This document shows positions 26,914-36,049 of a DNA stretch of 64,000 nucleotides, one piece after another. How positions within the stretch are numbered: the first letter of the stretch is position 1; every line of letters begins with the position of its first letter. The stretch is from contig CAVTCZ010000005.1 in the NCBI GenBank assembly GCA_963733395.1, positions 434,001 to 498,000 of the forward strand, read 5' to 3'. Below the pieces are notes generated by a model. It did no database searches. It had not been told where the DNA came from and saw nothing but the letters and a program-made list of their open reading frames with translations. The position numbers and the translations under genes were made by a program. Origin of the DNA: JADKAV01 sp963733395 (GTDB taxonomy: Bacteria; Actinomycetota; Actinomycetes; S36-B12; UBA10799).

Positions 26914-27102
26914 ATGAGCAACAAGAACTCCAATGCCGGTGCAGCCGGCGGTGGTGCGATCTACGGGCTGGGCATCTTCGGGGCCTGGGTGTGGTTCTTC
27001 GGTCAAGCCGACGGCTTCTGGGAGTACGTCTGGGCCTTCTTCGAAGGGATCTTCTGGCCGGCGTTCATGGTCTACCAGGTGTTCAAGGTCCTCAACGGCT
27101 GA
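26914..27102 (+). CDS. Small hydrophobic protein (62 residues), upstream of a P-type ATPase
   Basis: The product starts MSNKNSNAGAAGGGAIYGLG and has two hydrophobic segments, one around residues 15-30 (IFGAWVWFFGQA) and one rich in aromatic residues (FWEYVWAFFEGIFWPAFMVY). This Trp/Phe-rich pattern recurs in small uncharacterised actinobacterial membrane proteins. A ribosome site (GGGAG) lies seven bases before the ATG. The stop is only 10 bases before the likely GTG of the P-type ATPase, so co-transcription is likely and a role as a small accessory subunit is plausible but unproven. Confidence 0.75.
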   Translation: MSNKNSNAGAAGGGAIYGLGIFGAWVWFFGQADGFWEYVWAFFEGIFWPAFMVYQVFKVLNG

Positions 27103-27112
27103 GGCGGCCGTC

Positions 27113-29662
27113 GTGGTTGGCGCCGAACCGTCACTGGCGACGCAGGGACTGACCGCGGCCGCAGCCGCCGAGCGGTTGCAGGAGGCCGGCCCGAACGAAC
27201 TGCCCCGGATTGCCGGGACACCCTTGTGGCGGCAGCTGGTTGGTCAGTTCGTGCACTTCTTCGCCCTGATGCTGTGGGGTGCGGCGGCTCTCGCAGTGAT
27301 CGGGGGTATGCCGCAGTTGGCGGCCGCCATCGTTCTGGTGGTGATCGTCAACGGGGTGTTCGCATTCGTGCAGGAGTACCGCGCGGAGCGAGCCGCGAGC
27401 CGGTTGCGCGACCTGTTACCCCTGCGGGCCACAGTGCGGCGCGACGGCCGCACCATCGAGGTCGACGCGAGGCAGGTCGTGCCGGGCGACCTGGTGGTCC
27501 TGCAGGAGGGGGACCGCGTGTGCGCCGACATGCGGTGCGTGTGGGCGGAGGGCCTGCGGCTCGACACCTCCACATTGACCGGCGAGAGCGTCCCGGATTC
27601 CGTCGGTGACGGCGACCTGCTGTTCGCCGGCACCTTCGTCGTCGAGGGGGAAGGTCGGGCGCTGGTGGTTGCCACCGGTCGCGGGACGAGGTTCGCGCAG
27701 ATCGCCGACCTGACGCAGTCGCAGCCACGGCCGAGGACTCCGCTGGAACTCGACATCCGCAGACTCGTGCGAACCATCGCCATCATCGCGGCCAGCGTCG
27801 GGGTCGCGTTCTTCCTGCTGATGTTGCTGCTGGACGTCCCGGCCGAGCAGGGCTTCATCTTCGGGATCGGCGTCACGGTCGCTCTGGTGCCGGAGGGGCT
27901 GCTGCCCACGGTCACCCTTTCCCTGGCCATCGGTGCCCAACGCATGGCCGATCAGAACGCACTCGTCCGGCGCCTCGAGTCGGTGGAGACTCTCGGCGCA
28001 ACCACGGTCATCTGCAGCGACAAGACCGGGACGATCACCCAGAACCGGATGAACATCGTGGAGGTCTGGACGCCGATGGGTTCGGCCGTGATCACCGGTC
28101 TGGGCTACGAGCCGCACGCGCAGGTGCAGGGTCCGCAGGCCGCCCTCGACGCAGTGGCCGAGGCGGCGCTGGTCGCGCGGATGGCCTCCCGCGGCGAGGC
28201 GCGGGAACACGCTGGGCAATGGCAGCCGCATGGTGACCCGATGGACGCTGCGGTGGATGCGCTGGTGCGCAGGCTCGGCCTGACCGAACCCTCGCCGGCC
28301 GACGAGGTGGCGTTCGAGCCGTTCGATCCGGTGCGCCGGATGGCAGTGTCCCGGCGCCGCGACCGGGTCGTCTGCAAGGGGGCGCCGGAGGCGGTGATGG
28401 GCGCCTGTCCAACGGTCCCTGGTGCCGAGGAGGTGCTGCACGGATTCGCGGTGCGGGGGTTGCGGGTGCTCGCGGTGGCTGAGGGCGCCCAGTGGGAGAA
28501 CATGCGCCTGCTGGGCCTGCTCGCCTTCGAGGACCCGCCGCGTCCCGGGGTGGTGGAGGCGATCGCGCAGTGCCGGAGGGCGGGGATCCGGCTGGCCATG
28601 ATCACGGGGGATCATCCGAAGACCGCCCGCGCCATCGCGGCCGAGATCGGATTGGCACTGCCCGACTCGCCAGTCGTGACGGGGGCGGAACTGCCCGCCG
28701 ACGAGGCTGCGCTCGGCGAAGCGGTCGATCACGATGGCGTCGTCCTGGCACGCATCACGCCGGAGGACAAGTTGCGTATCGCCCGTGCGCTGCAGGCCCG
28801 CGGCCATGTGGTGGCCATGACCGGCGACGGCGTCAACGACGCCCCGGCCCTGCGGGAGGCGGACATCGGGGTGGCGATGGGGCAGGGTGGCACCGACGTG
28901 GCGCGGGAGGCCGCCGATCTCGTCCTGCTCGACGACCACCTGCAGACGATCGTGGCGGCCGTGCGGCAGGGCCGCGGCACCTTCCTCAACGCCCGGCGGT
29001 TCCTGACCTATCACCTGACCGACAACGTCGCGGAACTCGCACCCTTCATCGTGTGGGCCATCAGCGCGGCGCATTTCCCACTGGCGTTGGGGGTGCTGCA
29101 GATCCTCGCCCTCGACTTGGGCACGGACACTCTGCCGGCCATCGCCCTCGGGGCCGAGAAGCCAGCCGACGACGTGCTCGACCGGGAGCCGGTCACCGGC
29201 GGGCTGTTGGACCGGACGGTGGCCACACGGGCGTTCGGAGTGCTCGGGCCGACCGAGGCGGTTGCCGAACTGGCGGTATTCGTCGCCGCGCTCGCGGTCG
29301 CGGGCTGGCGGCCCGGCCTGTCCTGGCCCACCGGCGATGCCTTGTTGGCGGCATCCGGTGCTGCGTTCCTGACGGTGGTGGTGATGCAGTGCGCCAACGC
29401 CTTCGCGTGCCGTAGCACCAGGCGGTCCGTGTGGCGACTGGGCTGGCGCGGGAACCGCTTCCTCATCGTCGCGGTGGCGCTCGCATTGGCCTTCGGTGTG
29501 GCATGTCTGGAGGTCCCGGTGATCGCTTCCCTGCTCGGGCAGGCATGGCCGCCCTGGGCCGTGATCCCGCTGATCGTGCTCAGTGCACCGCTGCTGTGGC
29601 TGGTCGACGGGTTGTGGAAGCGGGTACGCCACCATGCGCGCCGGGCGCCCGCCCAGGTCTGA
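27113..29662 (+). CDS. Cation-transporting P-type ATPase (P2 type)
   Basis: The 849-residue protein has the full P-type set: actuator loop LDTSTLTGESVP, phosphorylation site VICSDKTGTITQNRMN, nucleotide-binding KGAPEAVMGACP, MITGDHPKTARAIAAEIG, and the hinge AMTGDGVNDAPALREADIGV. The M4 motif VALVPEGLLPTVTLSLAIGA resembles type II pumps of the Na+/K+- or Ca2+-ATPase kind (PEGLL rather than CPC of heavy-metal pumps), and a cation N-terminal domain (QGLTAAAAAERLQEAGPNEL) is present. The transported ion (Ca2+, Na+ or Mg2+) cannot be fixed. The GTG at 27113 is preferred; the frame is open upstream but would overlap the small membrane gene. The two genes probably form one unit. Confidence 0.92.
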   Translation: MVGAEPSLATQGLTAAAAAERLQEAGPNELPRIAGTPLWRQLVGQFVHFFALMLWGAAALAVIGGMPQLAAAIVLVVIVNGVFAFVQEYRAERAASRLRDLLPLRATVRRDGRTIEVDARQVVPGDLVVLQEGDRVCADMRCVWAEGLRLDTSTLTGESVPDSVGDGDLLFAGTFVVEGEGRALVVATGRGTRFAQIADLTQSQPRPRTPLELDIRRLVRTIAIIAASVGVAFFLLMLLLDVPAEQGFIFGIGVTVALVPEGLLPTVTLSLAIGAQRMADQNALVRRLESVETLGATTVICSDKTGTITQNRMNIVEVWTPMGSAVITGLGYEPHAQVQGPQAALDAVAEAALVARMASRGEAREHAGQWQPHGDPMDAAVDALVRRLGLTEPSPADEVAFEPFDPVRRMAVSRRRDRVVCKGAPEAVMGACPTVPGAEEVLHGFAVRGLRVLAVAEGAQWENMRLLGLLAFEDPPRPGVVEAIAQCRRAGIRLAMITGDHPKTARAIAAEIGLALPDSPVVTGAELPADEAALGEAVDHDGVVLARITPEDKLRIARALQARGHVVAMTGDGVNDAPALREADIGVAMGQGGTDVAREAADLVLLDDHLQTIVAAVRQGRGTFLNARRFLTYHLTDNVAELAPFIVWAISAAHFPLALGVLQILALDLGTDTLPAIALGAEKPADDVLDREPVTGGLLDRTVATRAFGVLGPTEAVAELAVFVAALAVAGWRPGLSWPTGDALLAASGAAFLTVVVMQCANAFACRSTRRSVWRLGWRGNRFLIVAVALALAFGVACLEVPVIASLLGQAWPPWAVIPLIVLSAPLLWLVDGLWKRVRHHARRAPAQV

Positions 29663-29693
29663 CCCTGCGGCCGCCGCGCCTCGCGAGTAGCGC

Positions 29694-30914
29694 TCAGTAG
29701 CTCAGGGGCAGTTCGGAGACCGTGCCATCCGGGCCGGTGTGTTCGACATACAGCCCGCCGCCGGCTTCGACTCCCAGCCGATGCATGACGTCGAACGCGA
29801 GCGGTAGGAAGGCCACCGGATCGACGCCGGCCTCGGGCGGTACCACGCCAGGGCCGGCGACCCCGGAACCCAACATGAGCAGCGCGCCGACGGCAGCGGG
29901 GATGCCTGTGCCCTCACCCGCGCCGGCCTCTTGGGAGGAGAGCTGGAAGGTGTAGCGGTGGGTCTGGCCGTCTTTGCGCCCGCTGACATCAACGGCCAGG
30001 CACCCGCCGGGACCGGTCACGCCGGCCGCTTCCAGCAGACCCGCCCGCTCGCGCTGGAGCAGAGCCACCGAGAACTCCAGGGGCACCACGTCCTGGCCGT
30101 CCACGACCAGGGGTTCCTGGCTGCAGGCGCCGGCCCGCACCAGCTCCTGCGTCCGCCGGAAGTACGACAGCGGGAAGATGACGCCGAGGTTGGTCGCGCG
30201 CCGCAGACCCGGGATGTGCTGCGGCAAGGTGATCGTCTCGGGGTGCGGGTAGGGGTGTGCCGGGAGCCTGCCGACGTCGCGGAAATCGAATTCGCGCACG
30301 AAGGCCTGGCCGTCTGCGTCCAGCTGCCGCACCTCGATGAACTCCCCGTCCACGAACAGTGGCACGGGGTTGTCCATGGCGTGGATCCGGTGCTTGATGA
30401 CGGCCGCGCCCTCCTCAGGCTCGCCGCCGTGAACATGCATGATGTCCACCGACTCGACCTGGTCGAGCAGTTGGTCGGCACACAGGCGGGCGATGACGTT
30501 GGCGATGCCGGGGGAGTTGCCCATGCCGATCAACGCTGTGACGCCGGCGGACTTCGCGGCGTCGTCCATGGCCAGCATCGTGCGGGTGGGGTCGAGGTCG
30601 TCGCAGACATCGACGTAGTCGACGCCGGCATCGATCGCGGCCTGCAGCACCGGCGGGCCGAAGCGGTAGAACGGGCCGATGCAGTTCACGACGACGTCCG
30701 CGCCCGCCATCACCCTGGCCAGTGATTCCGCCGAGGCCGCATCCACAGGGGCGCCGGTGATGCCGGTTCGCTCGAATCCCCGGGCCGCCCCCTCGGGGTC
30801 CACAGCCGGCTGATCCGCGACCACGATCTCGTCGACGCCGTCGGCCACGGCCAGGGCCCGCACCGCCACACTGCCGATCCCGCCACAGCCTCCGAGGACG
30901 ACGATTCTGGACAT
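29694..30914 (-). CDS. Saccharopine dehydrogenase-like NAD(P)-binding reductase
   Basis: The 406-residue protein begins MSRIVVLGGCGGIGSVAVRA, a Rossmann GxGxxG motif, followed by VVNCIGPFYRFGPPVLQAAI and YVDVCDDLDPTRTMLAMDDA, which match the saccharopine dehydrogenase (Lys-9-type) NADP domain. The C-terminal half (LPAHPYPHPETITLPQHIPG, FPLSYFRRTQELVRAGACSQ) follows the alpha/beta substrate domain of the group. Members in actinobacteria are mostly uncharacterised (lysine breakdown or lipid-related trans-acting enoyl reductases). An AAGGAG ribosome site eight bases before the ATG at 30914 fixes the start; the longer frame to 30929 would include it. It converges on the P-type ATPase with a 31-base gap. 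Confidence 0.85.
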   Translation of the reverse strand: MSRIVVLGGCGGIGSVAVRALAVADGVDEIVVADQPAVDPEGAARGFERTGITGAPVDAASAESLARVMAGADVVVNCIGPFYRFGPPVLQAAIDAGVDYVDVCDDLDPTRTMLAMDDAAKSAGVTALIGMGNSPGIANVIARLCADQLLDQVESVDIMHVHGGEPEEGAAVIKHRIHAMDNPVPLFVDGEFIEVRQLDADGQAFVREFDFRDVGRLPAHPYPHPETITLPQHIPGLRRATNLGVIFPLSYFRRTQELVRAGACSQEPLVVDGQDVVPLEFSVALLQRERAGLLEAAGVTGPGGCLAVDVSGRKDGQTHRYTFQLSSQEAGAGEGTGIPAAVGALLMLGSGVAGPGVVPPEAGVDPVAFLPLAFDVMHRLGVEAGGGLYVEHTGPDGTVSELPLSY

Positions 30915-31190
30915 GTGCGGCTCCTTCATGGCTCGAGGCTGACGCTAGCAAGCGGGGGCGCCTGATTCGTTGCTGTGTCGCCACGGCCTCCAGTCCCGGC
31001 CTGCCGCGCAGTGCCCGGACGAGCCATCGTCACGGCCGCGGTGGCGCCCGCCAGTGGTGGGAATGCCCCAGCCATCTGGGAGCCTCGGACTCCAGTCGGG
31101 AGGCGCGCAGCAGGAGGCGCAGCAGTTCCGTCCAGGAACGCCCGAGGTCTGTGGGACAGTGGTTCAGCCACGTATGGGGAAGGCGGCGCA

Positions 31191-32747
31191 ATGAACCTCA
31201 AGCACACACCTGCTGGTCGGCGACTACTCGCCGGTGCGGCAACCACCGCACTTGCCGCCGGTCTGACTCTGGCAGCGCCCCCGGCCCAGGCCGAGGACCT
31301 CAACACGATCCAGTCCTTCGACGGCACTGCGATCACCTTCTACTGGTTCCCGGCGCTGAACCTCGCGGAGGGCCAGAAGGCGCCGACGGTCCTGCAGGGC
31401 CCCGGCTTCGGCGGCAAGGCACAGAGCGACCCGGACCAGACGAGCACCGGTGCCATCCCCGGGGTCGGAGATCTGCGTCGCGCGGGCTACAACGTCCTCA
31501 CCTGGAATCCGCGTGGCATCTCCCCATCGGGTGGCCAGGCGCAACTGAACAACCCCGACTACGAGGGCCGTGACGTCACGGGCCTGATCAACTGGGTGGC
31601 TGACCGCCCCGAGGCACAACTCGACGCCGCCGGTGACCCGCGCGTCGGCATGACCGGAGGGTCGTACGGCGGCGGGATCCAGTTCTCCACCGCCGCCATC
31701 GACCAACGCTTGGACGCCATCGTGCCGGTCATCGCGTGGAACTCGCTGCAGACGAGTCTGTACAAGGCGGACACCATCAAGACCGCGTGGGTCAGCGCGC
31801 TGATGGCCGGCGCCACCCAGCCGGGCAACACGTTCAGCCCATCGATCCTGAAGGGCCGCAGCCAGGCGCGAAAGGGAATCACCTTCAGCAAGGAGGTGGT
31901 GGACTTCGCCCGGGATGCGGGCCCCGACCGGGTACTGTCCCAGATCACCGCACCGACTCTGATTCTGCAGGGAACCATCGACAACCTCTTCCCGCCGTCC
32001 GAAGCGGTGAAGAACTACGAGGCGCTCCGTGCTGCCGGCGTTGCGACCAAGATGGTCTGGTTCTGCGGCGGTCACGGGATCTGCTTGACCAAGGAGGGCG
32101 ACGCCTCGTTGCCCCAGCGGCAGACGTGGCTCTGGCTCGACCGGTACCTCAAGGGCGACGCGTCCGTGGACACCGGTCCGGGCTTCATGTGGGTGGATCA
32201 GCGCGGGAAGTACCGCAGCGCCTCGGCTTATCCGGCCTCACCGGATGGCGAGTTGCAGGCCAAGGGCAGTGGCCGCCTCACGCTGGCGAAGAAGGGTGGC
32301 TCAGGGCCGTATGCCGACAAACTGCCGCCCTCGATCTCACCTTTGTTCGCGATCCTGCTGCGCGCCACGATTCCCACGCCGGCCAAGCGTGCGGTGGACG
32401 TGACGGTGCGCGCCAAGCAGGCGGCGGTGGTCGTGGGCACGCCCACGCTGCGCTTGACCTACAAGGGGCAGTCCCCGAACAAGAAGGTCCGGGTGCTCGC
32501 GCAGCTGGTCGACAACCGCACCGACACGGTGGTGGGCAACCAGATCACCCCGATCGAGCTGCGCCTGAACGGCAAGAAGCAGCAGGCAACCGTGCCGATG
32601 GAGGCGATCAGTGTCGGGCTGCGCGACGGTCAGCGGCTGACGCTGCAACTGGTCGCGCAGAGCAGCCTGTACAACGTGTTCCCCAAGGGTGGTTCGGTCC
32701 GGTTCTCGCGAATCGCCGTGGAGTTGCCCACAGTCGACGCCGGCTGA
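31191..32747 (+). CDS. Secreted alpha/beta hydrolase, CocE/X-Pro dipeptidyl-peptidase-like
   Basis: The 518-residue product has a signal peptide (RRLLAGAATTALAAGLTLAA, cleavage near AQA-ED) and an alpha/beta-hydrolase core: YNVLTWNPRGISPSGGQAQL (oxyanion strand), RVGMTGGSYGGGIQFSTAAI with nucleophile Ser in GGSYGG, the acid in LILQGTIDNLFPPSEAVKN, and the catalytic His in WFCGGHGICL. This arrangement matches the X-Pro dipeptidyl-peptidase/CocE esterase group. The last 130 residues form a beta-rich domain (PTLRLTYKGQSPNKKVRVLA) like the jelly-roll of CocE. It would act outside the cell as a peptidase or esterase. The ATG at 31191 follows GGAAGGCGGC; the upstream extension of the frame lacks a signal peptide. 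A short CCGGAC/GTCCGG hairpin (32750-32764) follows the stop. Confidence 0.85.
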   Translation: MNLKHTPAGRRLLAGAATTALAAGLTLAAPPAQAEDLNTIQSFDGTAITFYWFPALNLAEGQKAPTVLQGPGFGGKAQSDPDQTSTGAIPGVGDLRRAGYNVLTWNPRGISPSGGQAQLNNPDYEGRDVTGLINWVADRPEAQLDAAGDPRVGMTGGSYGGGIQFSTAAIDQRLDAIVPVIAWNSLQTSLYKADTIKTAWVSALMAGATQPGNTFSPSILKGRSQARKGITFSKEVVDFARDAGPDRVLSQITAPTLILQGTIDNLFPPSEAVKNYEALRAAGVATKMVWFCGGHGICLTKEGDASLPQRQTWLWLDRYLKGDASVDTGPGFMWVDQRGKYRSASAYPASPDGELQAKGSGRLTLAKKGGSGPYADKLPPSISPLFAILLRATIPTPAKRAVDVTVRAKQAAVVVGTPTLRLTYKGQSPNKKVRVLAQLVDNRTDTVVGNQITPIELRLNGKKQQATVPMEAISVGLRDGQRLTLQLVAQSSLYNVFPKGGSVRFSRIAVELPTVDAG

Positions 32748-32805
32748 TTCCGGACTCGGTCCGGCCTGCGCGGGTGAGCAGCGAGCATGCTGCTGCAGCT
32801 TTGGC

Positions 32806-34059
32806 CTAAGCCCTAACCTCGCCGGCCGCCAGAAGTTGTCCGGCCACGCGCTCCCAGCCCCACAACTCGACCACGGCGGCACGACAGCCACGGGCCAGTT
32901 GCGCGCGGTCGGGTGGTTCAAGGGCGAGGATCTGCTCGAGGCGTTGCCGAAGGTCAGCGGCGTCCCCCGACGTGAAGGTCAGCACGCGCAAGTGCTCGGG
33001 CAGGCGTGACTCGATGCTCCCGGCAACCTCGGCCAGTCCGCTGTGGCGTGCGACCAGCGGCGGCGAGCCGGTTGCGGCGGCCTCGGCGGCCACCATCCCG
33101 AAGGCCTCGGGGAAGACCGATGGCACCACGCTGACATCGGCCAGGGGCCACAGGAAGCGGAGGTGCCGGTGCTGCAGGGGGCCGGTGAACACCGCCTCCA
33201 CGCCACGTCGGTGGGCCTGAGCCTCCAGTTCTGCACGCGCCGGGCCGAAGCCGACGATCACCGCGCGGGCGTCGAGTCCGGACAGGGCCTCGAGCAGCAG
33301 ATGAATGCCCTTCTCCTGGCTGAGTTTGCCCACGTAGAGCACCGTTGCCCGGTCCGGGTCGGCGAGGAAGGGTTCGAGACGCTCGGCGTTCCCTTCGTCG
33401 GGGTCCCTCTCCCCGGAGCGCGGTGGATCGGCGCGGCATTCGGCCAGCAGGCCGGCGAGCGCCTCCGCGCGGGGCAGCGGGCGCATCTGCTCGGTGGCAA
33501 CCCCGGGCGGCACCACGACGATCTTCGCCGGGTCGACCCCGGTCAGTTCCTGCACGATGCGCCCGGTATGCGATGACCCGGCCGCCACCGCGCGGGCGGC
33601 GCGCAGGGTCTCGCCGGCCCACGAACACAACTCCGGTCGGCCGCGCATCGAGTACTCCAGTTCGGAACCGTGGGCCTTCACCACGAACGGGATGCCTGAC
33701 GCCGCTGCGACCGGGGCCCCGAGCAGAACGTGGTTCGCGACGAGCAGGTCGGCCGGGCCGTGGGCCTGGAGGGCTGCGGCGTTCGCAGCCACGAAGGTGT
33801 CCAGTTCGGCGCGTGACATGTCCTGCAGCAGGCGTGGCTGCATTCCGGCATATCGGTCCAGGACGAAGACGGGAAGACTGCCGGGCAGCGGCGGCCGGAC
33901 ACTGCGCGCACCGCCCAGGTCGAACGCGGCGGGGTTCGGGTCCTGGCTGAAGACGGTCACGTCATGTCCGGACCGGGCGAGCGTACGTGTCAAAGCCCGC
34001 GTGTACTCGTTGGACCCGGTTCCCGCAAGCAGGTAGCCGTGCCAGATGAACACCCTCAC
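32806..34059 (-). CDS. GT4-family glycosyltransferase
   Basis: The 417-residue protein is a GT-B fold retaining glycosyltransferase. The N-terminal acceptor domain starts with VRVFIWHGYLLAGTGSNEYT, including the Gly-rich loop, and has LLVANHVLLGAPVAAASGIP. The C-terminal donor domain has VLYVGKLSQEKGIHLLLEAL and VVPSVFPEAFGMVAAEAAAT, with the EAFGMVAAEA motif holding the nucleotide-sugar-binding Glu residues. It probably modifies a glycolipid, cell-wall polymer or secondary metabolite; donor and acceptor are unknown. The start is the GTG at 34059 (GTG AGG GTG TTC); the frame upstream to 34452 is non-coding. It converges on the secreted hydrolase, 58 bases apart, and is divergent from the mesaconyl-CoA hydratase gene across a 519-base palindrome-rich region. 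Confidence 0.88.
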   Translation of the reverse strand: MRVFIWHGYLLAGTGSNEYTRALTRTLARSGHDVTVFSQDPNPAAFDLGGARSVRPPLPGSLPVFVLDRYAGMQPRLLQDMSRAELDTFVAANAAALQAHGPADLLVANHVLLGAPVAAASGIPFVVKAHGSELEYSMRGRPELCSWAGETLRAARAVAAGSSHTGRIVQELTGVDPAKIVVVPPGVATEQMRPLPRAEALAGLLAECRADPPRSGERDPDEGNAERLEPFLADPDRATVLYVGKLSQEKGIHLLLEALSGLDARAVIVGFGPARAELEAQAHRRGVEAVFTGPLQHRHLRFLWPLADVSVVPSVFPEAFGMVAAEAAATGSPPLVARHSGLAEVAGSIESRLPEHLRVLTFTSGDAADLRQRLEQILALEPPDRAQLARGCRAAVVELWGWERVAGQLLAAGEVRA

Positions 34060-34578
34060 AGTCGAAGGGTAGGCATCGCGCCGTGAGGCTGTGGAATCGC
34101 CTCGGCGTGGAGGTCCGCCGGCGGCACGTGGAACGCACATCGGGGCTCGACCACCCGGTCGTCCCCGGCGGATCGAGTGCTCGACTGTTGCGCGGTTGCT
34201 GGTGGCCCGCCGCGAGTGGCGCGCGGTTGCTGGTTTCGAGCCCCCGAAACCGACAACCGCGCAACAGTCGACCCGCAGGCACGACAACGGCGCAACACTC
34301 GCCGGATTCCCCAGCCGTGCCACAGGCCCCAGCGACTGGCGGCAGTAGTCTGACTCCCCACGGACATCTGAAGAGCCCCTATGGCACGTGTTGGCTTCGG
34401 TTCCATGCAGCCTGTCCCGGCAGCGTCTGGGCATCGGCGTTCCCCTCGGCACCGGCGAACCCAGAACTCGCCGATTGCCCGGACGGCTGACCGATCACAG
34501 GGGGCTTGCGGACCCCCGCAGGGCACGATCCGTAACCTCCGCCCCGGCCGCTGCAGGCCAAGCGGTAAATTCGCTGTC
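34060..34578. other. Intergenic region with nested palindromes
   Basis: This 519-base region separates divergent genes. Open frames here show no domains. It contains the inverted-repeat group at 34181-34271 and a further GGCGCAACA-like copy near 34290. The final ~100 bases upstream of 34579 should hold the promoter of the mesaconyl-CoA hydratase gene. Confidence 0.6.
34181..34271. repeat. Nested inverted repeats: perfect 18-bp arms plus inner hairpin
   Basis: TCGACTGTTGCGCGGTTG (34181-34198) is exactly mirrored by CAACCGCGCAACAGTCGA (34254-34271). Between them a second direct copy of GCGCGGTTGCTGGT (34221-34234) can pair with the same right arm, extended by GGTTTCG (34232-34238) against CGAAACC (34245-34251). 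The right arm therefore has two competing partners, giving two alternative structures. Confidence 0.8.
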
Positions 34579-35613
34579 GTGAGCAAGACGAACCCAGGCA
34601 ACTTCTTCGAGGACTTCACCATCGGCCAGGTGATCGAGCACGCGACCCCGCGGACCGTCACCGAAGGCGACCGCGCGGTCTACGGCGCGCTCTACCCGAC
34701 CCGCTTCGCAGTTCCCTCTTCGGCGTCGTTCGCGGCGTCTGTCGGACTCGATCCGCACCCGGTGGAGGAGCTCATCGGCTTCCACATCGCATTCGGGAAG
34801 ACAGTGCCCGACATCTCGCTGAACGCGGTGGCCAACCTGGGGTATGCCGAGTGCCGGTTCCACGCACCCGTCGTCCCGGGGGACACCCTGCGCACCCGGT
34901 CCACGGTCATCGGCCTGAAGCAGAACTCCAATGGCAAGAGCGGGGTCGTCTACGTCCGTTCCGTGGCGACCAACCAGCGCGACGAGGTCGCCATCGAGTG
35001 GGCACGTTGGGTGATGGTGCACAAGCGCGACCTCGAGGCCCCCGCGCCGGAGACCGTGCTGCCCGACTTGGCGAAGGTGGTGGACCCGGCCGACCTGGTC
35101 ATCCCCGCCGGGTTGGACTTCACCGACTACGACTTCGTGGCGGCCGGTGAGCCGCACCGGTTCGACGACTACGAAGTCGGCGAGAAGATCGACCACGTCG
35201 ATGGTGTGACCCTCACCGATGCCGAACACATGCTGGCCACCCGGTTGTGGCAGAACACGGCGAAGGTCCACTTCAACACCCAGGCCCGACCCGACGGCAA
35301 CCGTCTCATCTACGGCGGCCACATCATCTCCATGGCCCGGGCCTTGTCCTTCAACGGGCTGGCGAACGCGCAACTCATCGCCGCGGTCAACGCCGGTGCC
35401 CACGCCTCGCCAGCCTTCGCAGGCGACACCGTCTACGCCTGGTCCGAGGTGCTCGACAAGGCTGACACTTCCGCGCCCGGGGTGGGTGCGCTGCGGCTGC
35501 GACTGGTCGGCACCAAGGACCGCGACGAGTCCATGACGCTGCGCGGCGAGGATGGCAAGTACGCCCCCGGTGTCCTGCTCGACCTCGACGTCTGGGCCCT
35601 GATTCCGCGCTGA
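34579..35613 (+). CDS. mch: Mesaconyl-CoA hydratase (beta-methylmalyl-CoA dehydratase)
   Basis: The 344-residue double-hotdog protein starts VSKTNPGNFFEDFTIGQVIE, the almost invariant N-terminus of Mch. HATPRTVTEGDRAVYGALYP and VVPGDTLRTRSTVIGLKQNS come from the first MaoC-like domain, FDDYEVGEKIDHVDGVTLTD and NRLIYGGHIISMARALSFNG from the second, with the catalytic Asp/His pair in the VNAGAHASPAFAGDTVYAWS and GGHIIS regions. The enzyme interconverts (2R,3S)-beta-methylmalyl-CoA and mesaconyl-CoA (EC 4.2.1.148) in the ethylmalonyl-CoA pathway of acetate assimilation. Its length is right for the family (about 343-350). The GTG at 34579 is chosen by homology. No other gene of the pathway lies in this window. 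Confidence 0.88.
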   Translation: MSKTNPGNFFEDFTIGQVIEHATPRTVTEGDRAVYGALYPTRFAVPSSASFAASVGLDPHPVEELIGFHIAFGKTVPDISLNAVANLGYAECRFHAPVVPGDTLRTRSTVIGLKQNSNGKSGVVYVRSVATNQRDEVAIEWARWVMVHKRDLEAPAPETVLPDLAKVVDPADLVIPAGLDFTDYDFVAAGEPHRFDDYEVGEKIDHVDGVTLTDAEHMLATRLWQNTAKVHFNTQARPDGNRLIYGGHIISMARALSFNGLANAQLIAAVNAGAHASPAFAGDTVYAWSEVLDKADTSAPGVGALRLRLVGTKDRDESMTLRGEDGKYAPGVLLDLDVWALIPR

Positions 35614-35697
35614 GCGGGGTGCCGGACAGTTCCCGGTGTGCCAGCGACGCGCTCTGAGATGGTGACGGCCGCCGGTGGGTGCATATAGGCTGCCGGA

Positions 35698-35997
35698 ATG
35701 CGCGCACAACTGATTGCCCTTTCCGCCGGTGCACTCCTCTCGGCGGCCTCTCTGACAGCCTGTTCGGCCTCCAGCCTGGACATCGACAAACTCCAGACCA
35801 CGATCGCCACCGAGATGCAGACGCAGATGAGTCTGTCCGGGACGCCGACCGTGACCTGCCCGGAATCGGTCCCGATCGAGCAGGGCAACGTCTTCACCTG
35901 CACCGCCGAGTTGGACGGTCAGAGCATCGATGTCCAGGTGACCCAGACCGACGACAAGGGCAATGTCACCTGGGAGACAGTGCAACCCACCGGGTGA
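35698..35997 (+). CDS. DUF4333 lipoprotein
   Basis: The 99-residue product begins MRAQLIALSAGALLSAASLTAC, a signal peptide with lipobox LTAC, so Cys22 is the lipid-anchored residue. The mature domain has the DUF4333 pattern: a Cys in TVTCPESVPIEQGNVFTCTA (two cysteines around a turn, probably a disulfide), then SIDVQVTQTDDKGNVTWETV. These small extracytoplasmic domains are common in actinobacteria, often in several copies, and their function is not established. The gene follows mch by 84 bases on the same strand. It ends just before an SDR gene (52 bases), so the three could share a transcript. Confidence 0.85.
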   Translation: MRAQLIALSAGALLSAASLTACSASSLDIDKLQTTIATEMQTQMSLSGTPTVTCPESVPIEQGNVFTCTAELDGQSIDVQVTQTDDKGNVTWETVQPTG

Positions 35998-36049
35998 TCG
36001 GGGCACCGTGAGTATGCGGGCTCCCGGGCGCAATCGCCGAGGTGCGGCG

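Noticed and set aside
27416..29635. 739-residue reverse frame opposite the P-type ATPase
   Set aside because: Antisense shadow; the plus-strand frame has the full P-type motif set.
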